Source of the DNA: Nannocystis sp.
GTDB taxonomy: Bacteria > Myxococcota_A > Polyangia > Nannocystales > Nannocystaceae
NCBI RefSeq assembly: GCF_016714285.1
Contig: NZ_JADJNN010000001.1
Coordinates: forward strand, 558,001-622,000
Length of the DNA: 64,000 bases
Direction of reading: 5' to 3'
The notes below the pieces were generated by a model. That model made no database searches and was not told the origin of the DNA. It worked only from the letters and a program-made list of their open reading frames with translations. The position numbers were made by a program, and so were the translations under genes. Below are positions 47,912 through 58,530 of this stretch, in pieces (position 1 is the stretch's first letter; every line of letters starts with the position of its first letter).

Positions 47912-48639
47912 GGTGCACCTCCTACGGCCCCGACGCCGCCGACCCCGGCGCCCTCGACCCCGGCGCCCCCGACCCCGGCGCCCCCGACATAGACCAGCCC
48001 CTCCACCATCGCCTCGAGCTGGCCCTCACGACAGTCCGGTCCCGCCGGATCCTCGCACTCGAGCTCCGCGCTGTAGGCGACTCCATGCTCGATCCAGCTG
48101 GCCGTCCGGATGCCCTCGTTCTCGCCGATGAACCCGTCCACGCCGCGGATGCTCCGCGTGCCGCGGACGCGGCCCACCTGCGGCAGCAGCGTGGCGATCC
48201 GCGAGGCCTGCACGCTCAGATGCCGCCCGCCCTGCGACGCCGCGAGCGCGTACCCGGGGCTCTGTGGCCCGACCGCGTGCAGGCTGGCCCCCGCCAGCCA
48301 GGTCGGCTCACGCGGCACGAGCACCGGCACCGGGCTGCGATCGATCGCCTCCCGCATGCTCGCGGGCAGTCGCTCACGCACCGCCGCGATCGTCGACGCC
48401 GCGGGCCACACCGGCACTCGCTCCACCCGCTCACCCGCCAGCAGACGCCCGCGCCGCGGTGCCACGGCCGCGGCTCGCTCGATCAGCTCGGGCGCGCGGT
48501 CCCGCCCGGCCGCGGGTTCCGCGCGGACACGAAGTGCGGACGGCTCCGCGGGGTCACAGCCCCACAGAACCCCTGCCAGCACGAGAACGGTTGGCGTGCG
48601 CGAGATCACCCAGGGAGTATCCGCGCATCGTGGGGGCAC
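47908..48639 (-). CDS. Lipoprotein of unknown function preceding the MYXO-CTERM peptidase
   Basis: 243 residues. Signal peptide with a lipobox-like VLWGCDPAE (Cys at about 28). The soluble part of about 190 residues carries Cys in ELECEDPAGPDCREG. The C-terminus is a Gly/Val repeat (VGGAGVGGAGVEGAGVGGVG). Coupled to the M23 peptidase by GTGA. No family recognised. It may be a partner that holds or regulates the peptidase at the cell surface, by context only. Confidence 0.65.
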   Translation of the reverse strand: MPPRCADTPWVISRTPTVLVLAGVLWGCDPAEPSALRVRAEPAAGRDRAPELIERAAAVAPRRGRLLAGERVERVPVWPAASTIAAVRERLPASMREAIDRSPVPVLVPREPTWLAGASLHAVGPQSPGYALAASQGGRHLSVQASRIATLLPQVGRVRGTRSIRGVDGFIGENEGIRTASWIEHGVAYSAELECEDPAGPDCREGQLEAMVEGLVYVGGAGVGGAGVEGAGVGGVGAVGGAP

Positions 48640-48717
48640 CTGTCAAGCGCGAAAGCGCGAGCCAGCCAGCCCTGCCCGTCTTGTTTCTGCGGCCCGACCT
48701 GCGACACTGCGCCCGCC

Positions 48718-48791
48718 GCTCGCATAGCTCAGTTGGATAGAGCGACAGTTTCCTAAACTGTAGGTCGCAGGTTCGATCCCTGCTGCGGGCG
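48718..48791 (+). tRNA. tRNA-Arg (anticodon CCT)
   Basis: Complete cloverleaf: acceptor GCTCGCA pairs with TGCGGGC (one G-T wobble); D arm GCTC/GAGC; anticodon stem ACAGT/ACTGT with loop TTCCTAA (anticodon CCT, reads AGG); variable AGGTC; T arm GCAGG-TTCGATC-CCTGC; discriminator G. CCA is not encoded. The CCT anticodon serves the rare AGG codon. Confidence 0.95.
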
Positions 48792-48893
48792 CTGCGTTCG
48801 TTGCTGTTGTAGTTCTGTGGGTTGTAGCGACTGGTTCGCGGTCGTCAGCCGGCCGTGGTGATCTCCTGATGCGCCCGGCATGGTGTCCCCGCT

Positions 48894-48926
48894 CGACGCA
48901 CATTCAACGCACATTCGACGCACATA
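48894..48926. repeat. Three 11-bp direct repeats
   Basis: CGACGCACATT, CAACGCACATT and CGACGCACATA in tandem, in the 240-bp gap between tRNA-Arg and the terpene synthase. It may be a regulatory array upstream of the synthase; there is no direct evidence. Confidence 0.6.
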
Positions 48927-49033
48927 CATTGTACGCGGAGGCCCTCCGCTGCTCTGCATGCGATAGGCGTTGCCGCGAAATCGGCGCATAGTCGAGACTG
49001 CCCACGCATGCACCCGATCGACGGAGCGAAGCC

Positions 49034-50170
49034 ATGGCCCACCGCAGCGAACGAGTCGCCCTGCACAACACCTCCGAGTGGGAGGCCCAGGTGAGTCCGC
49101 GATCGCCACGAGACACCCCGCAGGCTCCGCCCCCCGCGAACCCCGGCGACGTGCGCGTGCGTGAGGCCTACACGGAGGGCCCAGGCGGCCGCATGTCCCC
49201 GCTCGCCGCGCGCCGCGTGGCGATCCCTGACCTCTACTGTCCCTTCGATCCGGCGGTGCACCCCGAGGCCGCGCAGGTCCACGCGGAGTCGGTGGCATGG
49301 GCGCTGGCGATGGGCCTCGCGCCCGACGAGAAGCAGGTCAAGGCGCTGCACCGGGCCAAGGTCGGCTGGCTCGTCGGTCGCGCCTTCCCGATCGCCGACC
49401 ACATGGTCGCCCTCCAGATCGCCGCCGACTGGACCACTCTCTTCTGCCTCATCGACAACCACATCGAGAGCATCCGCGGCCCCGCGCTCTCGCACGTCTA
49501 CCTCAAGGGCCTGCTCAACGTGTTCCGCGAGGGCGCCGCGCCGCTGATCGTCGACCCGTTCTCGCAGGCCTTCCGCGACCTCCGCGAGCGCATGTTGTTG
49601 GTCAAGGTGCCCGCGTGGATCGAGCGCTTCGGCGAGCAGCTCGAGCGCCTGTTTCGCACCTTCGTCGACGAGGCGAAGTACCGCCAGCTCGAGGCCGTGC
49701 CCGAACTCGTCAAGTACCGCAAGATGCGTGAGGTCAGCGTCGGCCTCTACTTCGGCTTTCGCCTCGGCGAGCTGACCGACCGCATCTCGCTGCCACACCA
49801 CGTGCGCGAGCACTCCGTGGTGCGCAGCCTCGAGAGCAAGGCCTCGTACATCGTCGGCCTCGCCAACGACATCTACACCATCGAAAAGGAGATGGCGAAG
49901 GGCGAGGTCAACAACATGGTGCTCGTGCTCATGCACGAGGAGAACCTCAACTTCGAGCAGGCGCTGGCCCGCGCCGTCGAGCTCCACGACGCGGAGACCC
50001 GCGAGTACAGCGCGCTCACGCTGCGGCTCCCGAGCTTCTCCAAGGAGATCGACGACGACCTGCGCCGCTACGTCGACGTGCTCAGCTCGATGATCTCCGG
50101 CCACCGCAGCTGGGCCACCGAGACCACCCGCTACCGCGGCCTCGACGACTCCGGCATCTTTCGCGGCTAG
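49034..50170 (+). CDS. Class I terpene synthase
   Basis: 378 residues. Cyclises a prenyl diphosphate by metal-assisted ionisation. The NSE/DTE motif is clear as N278-D-x-x-T282-x-x-x-E286 in LANDIYTIEKE. The first Asp-rich motif is degenerate: FCLIDNHIES (D141-N-H-I-E145) instead of DDxx(D/E). The RY pair near the C-terminus (ETTRYRG) and the VGLYFGFRLGELTD region (effector-helix area) fit bacterial sesqui- or diterpene synthases. The N-terminal 60 residues are disordered and Pro/Arg-rich. The gene has its own 240-bp upstream region and no tailoring gene beside it. Product unknown. Confidence 0.87.
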   Translation: MAHRSERVALHNTSEWEAQVSPRSPRDTPQAPPPANPGDVRVREAYTEGPGGRMSPLAARRVAIPDLYCPFDPAVHPEAAQVHAESVAWALAMGLAPDEKQVKALHRAKVGWLVGRAFPIADHMVALQIAADWTTLFCLIDNHIESIRGPALSHVYLKGLLNVFREGAAPLIVDPFSQAFRDLRERMLLVKVPAWIERFGEQLERLFRTFVDEAKYRQLEAVPELVKYRKMREVSVGLYFGFRLGELTDRISLPHHVREHSVVRSLESKASYIVGLANDIYTIEKEMAKGEVNNMVLVLMHEENLNFEQALARAVELHDAETREYSALTLRLPSFSKEIDDDLRRYVDVLSSMISGHRSWATETTRYRGLDDSGIFRG

Positions 50171-50270
50171 GCCAGGCGCGCCCAGGTGTGGCCACGCGGG
50201 GCCAGGCCGCGCGGGGCCAAGCGGCCACGCCAGGCTCTGCCAGGCCGCCACACCTGCGTGCAGCCAGGCC
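50171..50270. repeat. GC-rich imperfect repeat spacer
   Basis: The 100 bp between the convergent terpene synthase and NamZ-like genes is made of imperfect GGCCACGC and GGGGCCAGGC units on both strands, able to fold into hairpins. No gene seen. Confidence 0.5.
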
Positions 50271-51500
50271 TCACTCGGGGTAGCGCAGGAAGGCCCGGCG
50301 CCGGGCGATGAAGGCCCGCCGCGCCGGCTCCTGCGCGGCCAGCAGCTCGGCCAGCGGCGCCTGGGCTTCGACCGCCGCGCGCAGCCACGGCCCGCCCGCG
50401 AGCAGATCGATCGCCGGCCGGTCGGCGACGAACTCGTAGGGCTCGCTGCGCCAGCGCATCGCCCCCTGCCCCAGCCGCCACATCGCCGTCAGCAGCGCCC
50501 AGCCGGTCTGCAGGCTGCGCACCGCCGCGGGCTCGCGCACGTGCAGCTGGACCCCGCCGCAGCGCTGACCGGCGAACTTGTGGAACATCGGCTTGAAGCC
50601 CAGCGGGCGCACGCGCAGCCCGGGCGTCGCCGCCGGCTCGCCCGCCAGCGCAGCTGCCAGGGCGCGCCCGTCGAGCCAGGGTGCGCCGAAGATCTCGAAG
50701 GGCCGCGTGCAGCCGCGACCCTCGCTGAGGTTGGTGCCCTCGAGCAGGCACTGCCCCGGGTACACCTGCGCCGTCTCGAAGCCCGGCATGTTGGGCGACG
50801 GCAGCACCCACGGCAAGCCCGTCGCCGGCTGCAGCATCCGCCGCCGCCAGCCCGCGCACTCGAGGATCTCGAGCCCCGCGTGCGGCGCCCGCCCGCGCTC
50901 GACGATCGCCAGGTGGGCCAGCTCGGCCAGCGTCATCCCGTGGCGCACCGCGACGTCATGCAGGCCGACGAAGCTCTCCTGCCCCGGCTCGATCGCCCCG
51001 CCCTCGACCCACTCGTCGAGCCCGCCCAGCGGGTTCGGACGATCGAGCAGCAGCACCCGCACGCCGCACTGCAGCGCCACCTCGGCGGCCAGCACCGCCG
51101 TCCACACGTACGTGTAGTAGCGGGCGCCGATGTCCTGCAGGTCGATCACCAGCCACTGCGCGTCGTGCAGCATCGCCGGGCTCGGGCTCAGGCTGGCGAT
51201 GTCGTCGCCGTACAAGCTGTACGTCGGGACATGTCCGATCGCACCTGTCTCCTGGGCCACGCTCTCCATGTCCTGGGCCGCCGCGTCGAGGCCGTGCTCC
51301 GGGCCGAGCAAGCTGACCAGCTGCGCCCCCACGGGCCCCGCGAGCACCTCCGTCGCGTGGACGAGCGCGGACGTGACCGAGGCCGGGTGGCACAGCAGCG
51401 CGACCGGTCGTCCGCGCAGCTGCGGCCCCTCGCCGCGGGCCAGTCGCTCGAGGCCGCAACGCACCGCCGGCTCATGGAGGTTGGATGCATCGATCGTCAC
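50271..51500 (-). CDS. NamZ-like exo-beta-N-acetylmuramidase (DUF1343)
   Basis: 409 residues of the DUF1343 family, whose studied member NamZ removes terminal MurNAc from peptidoglycan fragments. Family segments in order: VALLCHPASVTSAL, SLLGPEHGLDAAAQD, PTYSLYGDD, VIDLQDIGARYYTYVWT (catalytic-region DxQDxGxRxYTY), LLDRPNPLGG, PSPNMPGFETAQVYPGQCLL, EGTNLSEGRGCTRPFEIFGAPWL. The GTG start gives no signal peptide, although many homologues are exported; this suggests a cytoplasmic recycling role or a missed start. No MurNAc kinase or transporter is adjacent. Confidence 0.9.
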   Translation of the reverse strand: MTIDASNLHEPAVRCGLERLARGEGPQLRGRPVALLCHPASVTSALVHATEVLAGPVGAQLVSLLGPEHGLDAAAQDMESVAQETGAIGHVPTYSLYGDDIASLSPSPAMLHDAQWLVIDLQDIGARYYTYVWTAVLAAEVALQCGVRVLLLDRPNPLGGLDEWVEGGAIEPGQESFVGLHDVAVRHGMTLAELAHLAIVERGRAPHAGLEILECAGWRRRMLQPATGLPWVLPSPNMPGFETAQVYPGQCLLEGTNLSEGRGCTRPFEIFGAPWLDGRALAAALAGEPAATPGLRVRPLGFKPMFHKFAGQRCGGVQLHVREPAAVRSLQTGWALLTAMWRLGQGAMRWRSEPYEFVADRPAIDLLAGGPWLRAAVEAQAPLAELLAAQEPARRAFIARRRAFLRYPE

Positions 51501-51575
51501 CCCGCGACGCTACCGCCCGTGAGGCGATCCCGCGAAGTTTTTGGCCGACTCGCCCGCTCGTGCGATCGTCCCCGC

Positions 51576-52334
51576 ATGCGCGACCCGCTGGCACCGATCC
51601 CCTCGCCGGTCTGCGATCACGGCTTCTGGCACGGCACCACCACGCCCCGCGCGACGCGCCTGCCCGCCGCCATGCGCCCTCCCGAGCAGGACGCCGACCG
51701 CGACGAGTACTCGCCGCTGCGCCTGCTCGAGCGCAATCAGGGCGACACCCACGGCCTCGATCGCCGGGTCGCGCCGCGTCGGCCGATGCAGTCGCAGCCG
51801 CCCGACGAGCACGGCAGCGGTCGCCTGCTGTCCGCCGCCCACCGCCCGATCGACGCCGTCCTCGGCCTCAGCACCAGCCACGGCTGGGCCCTCGTCCGCA
51901 CCCTCACCTTCGCCCCCGCCGGCCTCCTCCTCCACCTCCTCGACCTCGTCAGCCCCGAGCTGCGTAGCGAGCACCGTGAGCGCGGCCAGGCCGTCCTGCG
52001 GCGCCTCGCCCCGGTCCTCGGCGCCCCGCTGCGGCCCGGGGCCGTGCACGCACCGGGTTCGCCGCTCGCCACGGTCGGCGGCTGTCTGCTCGCCCCGCGC
52101 GTGGTCGCCGACCTGTCCTCCTTCGCATCCCAGCCCGTCGGACGGCGCGGCACCTCGCAGCGGCGCCCAGCCGCCCTCACGGTCACGCTCCTCCTCCCGC
52201 AGCCCGATGTGCTGCTCAGCCTCGAGGGCGAGCTGGTGCCGATGACCGATCCCCAGCCCAAGGTCCTCGCCGTCGCCCTCTCCCTTCGCGCTCTGGCGCG
52301 GCTCGAGCAGGCGCTGCCCGCTCGCTGCGCCTGA
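51576..52334 (+). CDS. Unrecognised protein of 252 residues
   Basis: ATG at 51576. Third codon positions are strongly GC, supporting this frame over a long minus-strand open frame (51510-52592) that looks like its shadow. The N-terminus has CDHGFWHGTTTPRA and RDEYSPLRLLERNQGDTH; the middle is hydrophobic (LVRTLTFAPAGLLLHLLDLV) and could be one membrane-associated helix. No signal peptide. No family known to me. Orientation is divergent from the NamZ-like gene, 75 bp apart. Confidence 0.5.
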   Translation: MRDPLAPIPSPVCDHGFWHGTTTPRATRLPAAMRPPEQDADRDEYSPLRLLERNQGDTHGLDRRVAPRRPMQSQPPDEHGSGRLLSAAHRPIDAVLGLSTSHGWALVRTLTFAPAGLLLHLLDLVSPELRSEHRERGQAVLRRLAPVLGAPLRPGAVHAPGSPLATVGGCLLAPRVVADLSSFASQPVGRRGTSQRRPAALTVTLLLPQPDVLLSLEGELVPMTDPQPKVLAVALSLRALARLEQALPARCA

Positions 52335-52445
52335 CCCGAGATCCCCGCCACGCCGGCCTGGCACAGCACCATCGCCGACCCCGCCGGGCGCCAAGATCCC
52401 CCATTTCGCCCTCCAGCGGCCGTTTCGCCGCCCTGCATCCCAGCA

Positions 52446-52474
52446 TTGACGCTGCCAAACGTTGTCTCTATCCT
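52446..52474 (+). promoter_or_regulatory. Candidate sigma-70 promoter
   Basis: TTGACG (52446-52451), a 17-bp spacer and TATCCT (52469-52474), about 110 bp upstream of the membrane-protein gene at 52583 that leads into PBP1A. Spacing is ideal; the -10 is moderate. Confidence 0.5.
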
Positions 52475-52582
52475 CGCGTTGCCACATTTTCGGCGGCCTG
52501 CACACCGCGGCCTGCCACCCTTTTTGTCTGGCGCTCGTTTCGCGTCTCGTCTCGCACCAAGTTCGTACAAGGGGATCCGGTC

Positions 52583-53836
52583 TTGAACGCACCCAAGAAA
52601 CCAGGAACTGACCTCAGCGCCCTCAAGGCGCGCCTCGCCAAGAAGTCCGGCGGTGACGCAGCCCCGGCCCCCGAGGCCGCCCCCGCAGCGGCCCCCGCAG
52701 CGCCTGCACCGGGCAAGTCGCCCGCGCCCAGGCCCCCGGGCGCGAAGAAGCCGGCTGGCGATCCAAACTTCATCCCGGCCCCGGGCGAGCAGGCCCCGGC
52801 GGCGCCCGCCTTCATCCCGGCCCCCGGTGAGGTCGCCCCCGAGATCCCGGCCCCCGGCGAGGTCGCCCAGCCCGTGGCCGCAGCCGCGGCGCGGCGCTTC
52901 CAGGCCGACGACGGCACGCCCTTCGGCGGCGGTGGTGGCGGCGGCGGCTTCGATCCGAACGCCGGCATCATCGACACCGGTGGCGAGGTCCAGGCGCGCG
53001 GCAACAAGGGCATCGTGGCTCTGGCCGCCGGTGCGGCGCTGCTGCTCGGCGTCCTGCTCGGCTACCTCGGCAACCAGATCACCTCCAAGGGTGCGCTGCG
53101 CGACCAGGGCAAGGCCAAGGGCGAGATCATGTTCGCCGAGGTCAGTAAGGTCAGCGAGATGCGCAAGGGCATCTCGCTGAAGATGGCCGACCTCAGCAAG
53201 CTCATCCTCACCGACCCGGCCAAGGGCGCGACGGAGCTGGTCACCCTCCTCACCACCAACTTCGAGAAGGCCCCGCAGGTCGACCAGCTGTTCGGCTGGC
53301 AGCTCGCGGCGATCAACCCGGACGGCCTGAAGAAGACCTTCGACCTCTACGAGGAGGCCAACGGCCTGAAGATCGACCTCGGCTACCTCGCCAACTTCGT
53401 CAACGGCAACGTCAAGCCGCTGGCGACCGGCGGCCCGCGTCAGTTCGCGGTCCAGTTCAAGGGCAAGGGCGTCACCCTGGTCGAGCGCCTCGACGCCCTG
53501 TGCGGCGACATCAAGGCCCCCACGCCGTGTGGCGGCGAGGGCAAGGATGAGCCGGTCGGCTTCAACATCCGCGCCGAGACCGGCGGCGCGCCGACGCCGG
53601 CCGCCATGGGCGTCGAGGAGGGCCAGGTCATGCCGCTCAGCGCCGATGGTTCGGTCTTCGCGTACATCGTCGGCCTGAACCCGGAGAACAACGCCAAGAT
53701 CGTGGTCGGCTCGCTGCTCGGCCGCATCAACGAGCGCCTCGAGGCGATGGCCAAGGCCGAGACCCGCGCCCTCAAGGCCCTGCGGAAATACTCGGATGAC
53801 CCGAATGTCGACGGCCCCGCCGGCGAGCTCGACTGA
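52583..53836 (+). CDS. Single-pass membrane protein preceding PBP1A, unknown function
   Basis: 417 residues from a TTG. A long Pro/Ala-rich cytoplasmic segment with FIPAPGE repeats (1-135) is followed by one transmembrane helix (GIVALAAGAALLLGVLLGYL, about 141-160). The extracytoplasmic region of about 255 residues is helical (EIMFAEVSKVSEMRKGISLK onward) with one Cys pair (LCGDIKAPTPCGG). The end overlaps the PBP1A gene by 41 bp, implying co-expression. Not recognised. Topology and coupling suggest a cell-wall-synthesis accessory protein, by context only. Confidence 0.65.
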   Translation: MNAPKKPGTDLSALKARLAKKSGGDAAPAPEAAPAAAPAAPAPGKSPAPRPPGAKKPAGDPNFIPAPGEQAPAAPAFIPAPGEVAPEIPAPGEVAQPVAAAAARRFQADDGTPFGGGGGGGGFDPNAGIIDTGGEVQARGNKGIVALAAGAALLLGVLLGYLGNQITSKGALRDQGKAKGEIMFAEVSKVSEMRKGISLKMADLSKLILTDPAKGATELVTLLTTNFEKAPQVDQLFGWQLAAINPDGLKKTFDLYEEANGLKIDLGYLANFVNGNVKPLATGGPRQFAVQFKGKGVTLVERLDALCGDIKAPTPCGGEGKDEPVGFNIRAETGGAPTPAAMGVEEGQVMPLSADGSVFAYIVGLNPENNAKIVVGSLLGRINERLEAMAKAETRALKALRKYSDDPNVDGPAGELD

Positions 53837-56360
53837 ACCCCGGGCCCGGGCCTCCCGTGTATGGGTGCTCAATCCCGCGAGAGCCGGCCTGTTGGGCTGG
53901 CTCTTGCGGTATTACGTGTTCGCCGCGGCCTGCGTCGTGGTCACCGCGGTCTACGTCGGGCACCGGGTCTACCGCGGCTACGCGGCCGAGCTGCCCGACC
54001 TGACGCAGGTCGAGCAGTACGACACCATCGCGCCGGGCGTCACCCGCATCTACGCCGCCGACGGCAGCGTGCTCGCCGAGCTGGCCCGCGAGCACCGCTC
54101 CTACGCGGCCATCGACGCCGTCCCCGAGCACCTGATCCACGCCTTCCTCGCCGCCGAGGACCGCCGCTTCTTCGGTCACAACGGCCTCGACTGGCGCGGC
54201 CTCGGGCGCGCCGTGCTGGCCAACCTGCGCTCCGGCACCGTCGTTCAGGGCGGCAGCACGATCACCCAGCAGGTCGCCAAGGGCTTCCTCAGCGACGAGC
54301 GCACCCTCGATCGCAAGCTGCGTGAGGCGCTGTTGTCGGTGCGCATCGAGAGTCGCCTCGGCAAGCGGCGGATCCTCGAGATCTACCTCAACAAGATCTT
54401 CCTCGGCCACGGCGCCTACGGGGTCGCCGCCGCCGCCAGCCGCTACTTCGGCAAGGACCTCGACGAGCTCACGCTCGCCGAGTCGGCCATGATCGCCGGG
54501 CTCGCGCGCGCCCCCTCGCGCTACAGCCCGGTCACCAGCCCCGAGCGCGCGGTGGCCCGCCGCCGCGTCGTCCTCCACGACATGTTCGAGGTCGGCTACA
54601 TCACCGCCGAGCAGCTTGAGGCGGCCAGCACCGAGCCCCTGCGCCTGGTCACCCCGACCGACGTGTTTCGCCTGCGGGCCCCCTACTACGCCGAGCACGT
54701 GCGCCGCGCCGTCGGCGACAAGCTCGGCGAGGCGAGCGTCCTGCAGGACGGCCTCCAGATCGAGACCCCCGCCCAGCTCGGCCTCGGCGCCGCGGCCCAC
54801 GACGCCATCGACGCCGCCGTCCGCAAGCTCGACCGCCGCCAGGGCTGGCGCGGGCCGGTCGCTCACCTGGCCGAAGAGACAGCTCGTGCGACCTTCCGCG
54901 AGCGCGCCGTCGCCGAGTACGGCGCCGATCCGCTGAGCGCCGACCCGCTGCGCTGGCGCCTCGCCCTCGTCACCGCCGTCGACCCCAAGAAGGCCCAGAT
55001 CGCCGTCGGCGGGATCGAGGCCGTGCTGCCGCTCAAGCGCATGCTCTGGGCCGCCCGCTACGACCGCAACGCCACCCTCAACGACGCGACCCTCGGCAAG
55101 GTCAACGACGCGATCGAGGCCGGCGACGTCCTGTGGGTGCGCCTGGCCCAGAAGCGCCGCCTCAGCATCGCCGAGGAGAGCGACGAGGGCCACGACCCGC
55201 CGCGCGGCAGCGAGGCCGAGGGCGCCGTGCCCGAGCCGGTGAAGCCGCGTCCGGTCGAACCGCCGAGCCCGCCCGAGATCGATCCGGAGTCCGGGCTGCA
55301 GGTGCTCGAGCTCGGCCAGACCCCGCGCGTCGAGGCGGCCCTCTACACCCTCTCGCTCGACAGCGGCTACGTCGACGCGATGGAGGGCGGCCTCGACTAC
55401 GACCGCTCGCAGTTCAACCGCGCCACCCAGGCCTGTCGCCAGCCGGGCTCGGTGTTCAAGGCCATCTACTACTCGCTCGCCCTCAACGGCGATCACTGGC
55501 GCATGGACTCCGTGCTCGAGGACCGGCCCTACGTGCCCGAGCCCGGCGAGGTGTGGAACCCGCAGAACCTCGGCCAGACCCTCGATGGCGAGGTCCTGCT
55601 GCGCACCGCCCTGATCCGATCGCTGAACCTGCCGTCGATCCGCCTGTTCCAGAGCCTCGGCGCCGACAACGTCGTCGCCTGGGCCCGCCGCCTCGGCTTC
55701 ACCACCGACCTCATCGCCGACCGAGCCCTCTCGCTCGGCGCCTCGTGCGTGCACATCGATGAGCTCAGCCGGGCCTTCGCCATCTTCGCCCGCGGCGGCA
55801 GCTGGGTCGACCCGGTCTACGTGCGTCGGGTCGTCAACAAGCGCGGCGAGGTGCTCATCGATCACCGCAGCCCCGACGACCCCGCCGTCGACGTCGCCGG
55901 CCGCCTCGACCGCCTCGGCAGCCTGGCGCTCAAGGGCCCGCGCCAGGTCGTCGACGATCGCACCGCCTTCCTGATCACCCGCCTGATGCGTGAGGTCGTC
56001 ACCGCCGGCATCGGCGCGCGCGCTGGCCGGATCGGCGTGCCCGTCGGCGGCAAGACCGGCACCGCCTCCAAGGCCACGAACGTCACCGACACCTGGTTCG
56101 TCGGCTTCACCTCGCGCCAGATCACCGCCGCGTGGATGGGCGACGACACCTACGAGCGATCTCTCGGCGAGGAGGACGCCAGCTACACCACCGCCGTCCC
56201 GCTGTGGCAGCAGTACATGACGGCCGTCGTCGACGGCGTCCCCCACGACGCCCTGCCCCGCACCCGCCCGCCCGGCCTGACGACGCGGGTCGTCGACGCC
56301 CGCACCGGCAAGGACGTGGTCCCCGGCATGCCGTCGGCGACCCTCTACCTCAAGGAGTGA
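53796..56360 (+). CDS. mrcA: Class A penicillin-binding protein (PBP1A type)
   Basis: 854 residues. Bifunctional peptidoglycan glycosyltransferase and transpeptidase. Membrane anchor about 36-57. Glycosyltransferase domain about 80-260 with catalytic Glu in LAAEDRRFFGHNGLDW and the GGSTITQQVAKG and RKLREALLSVRIE motifs. Transpeptidase domain in the second half with SxxK nucleophile (PGSVFKAIYY), SxN as IRSLNLPS and KTGT in VGGKTGTASKA. An OB-like insertion (about 335-500) lies between the domains. ATG at 53796, overlapping the previous gene. The pairing with the membrane protein upstream is probably an operon. Confidence 0.95.
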   Translation: MTRMSTAPPASSTEPRARASRVWVLNPARAGLLGWLLRYYVFAAACVVVTAVYVGHRVYRGYAAELPDLTQVEQYDTIAPGVTRIYAADGSVLAELAREHRSYAAIDAVPEHLIHAFLAAEDRRFFGHNGLDWRGLGRAVLANLRSGTVVQGGSTITQQVAKGFLSDERTLDRKLREALLSVRIESRLGKRRILEIYLNKIFLGHGAYGVAAAASRYFGKDLDELTLAESAMIAGLARAPSRYSPVTSPERAVARRRVVLHDMFEVGYITAEQLEAASTEPLRLVTPTDVFRLRAPYYAEHVRRAVGDKLGEASVLQDGLQIETPAQLGLGAAAHDAIDAAVRKLDRRQGWRGPVAHLAEETARATFRERAVAEYGADPLSADPLRWRLALVTAVDPKKAQIAVGGIEAVLPLKRMLWAARYDRNATLNDATLGKVNDAIEAGDVLWVRLAQKRRLSIAEESDEGHDPPRGSEAEGAVPEPVKPRPVEPPSPPEIDPESGLQVLELGQTPRVEAALYTLSLDSGYVDAMEGGLDYDRSQFNRATQACRQPGSVFKAIYYSLALNGDHWRMDSVLEDRPYVPEPGEVWNPQNLGQTLDGEVLLRTALIRSLNLPSIRLFQSLGADNVVAWARRLGFTTDLIADRALSLGASCVHIDELSRAFAIFARGGSWVDPVYVRRVVNKRGEVLIDHRSPDDPAVDVAGRLDRLGSLALKGPRQVVDDRTAFLITRLMREVVTAGIGARAGRIGVPVGGKTGTASKATNVTDTWFVGFTSRQITAAWMGDDTYERSLGEEDASYTTAVPLWQQYMTAVVDGVPHDALPRTRPPGLTTRVVDARTGKDVVPGMPSATLYLKE

Positions 56361-56471
56361 GGCTCAACGAGCCCCGCTCAATTGGCGGGCGTGAGTCGTT
56401 GAGCGGCAGCGACGGTCGGCCCCCGCCGCAGAATCTGTCTCTCGGGCCAGCCGCCAGCCAGCCGACCCCGT

Positions 56472-58400
<1,929 letters not shown>

Positions 58401-58530
58401 GGCGGTTTCGGAGCGATCGGCGGCGCGTCGCTCGGACGGGCGAGCATAGCGGAAGACCCCCAGGCAGGCCAGCGCGGACGCCCACCCGATGCTCGCGGAC
58501 CCGATGGCCAGCGACCACTGAGGCACGTCG

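Noticed and set aside
48718..49033. Integrated element at tRNA-Arg
   Set aside because: No integrase and no duplicated tRNA 3' end in the window.
48643..49298. Small Cys-containing minus-strand frames around the tRNA
   Set aside because: They cross the tRNA gene and the terpene synthase start and use the 11-bp repeats; not credible genes.
51510..52592. Long minus-strand open frame of 360 codons
   Set aside because: It mirrors the plus-strand gene at 51576 and has no start context or domain; GC-rich shadow frame.
51737..53872. 711-codon minus-strand frame
   Set aside because: Runs antisense across two plus-strand genes; no conserved motif.
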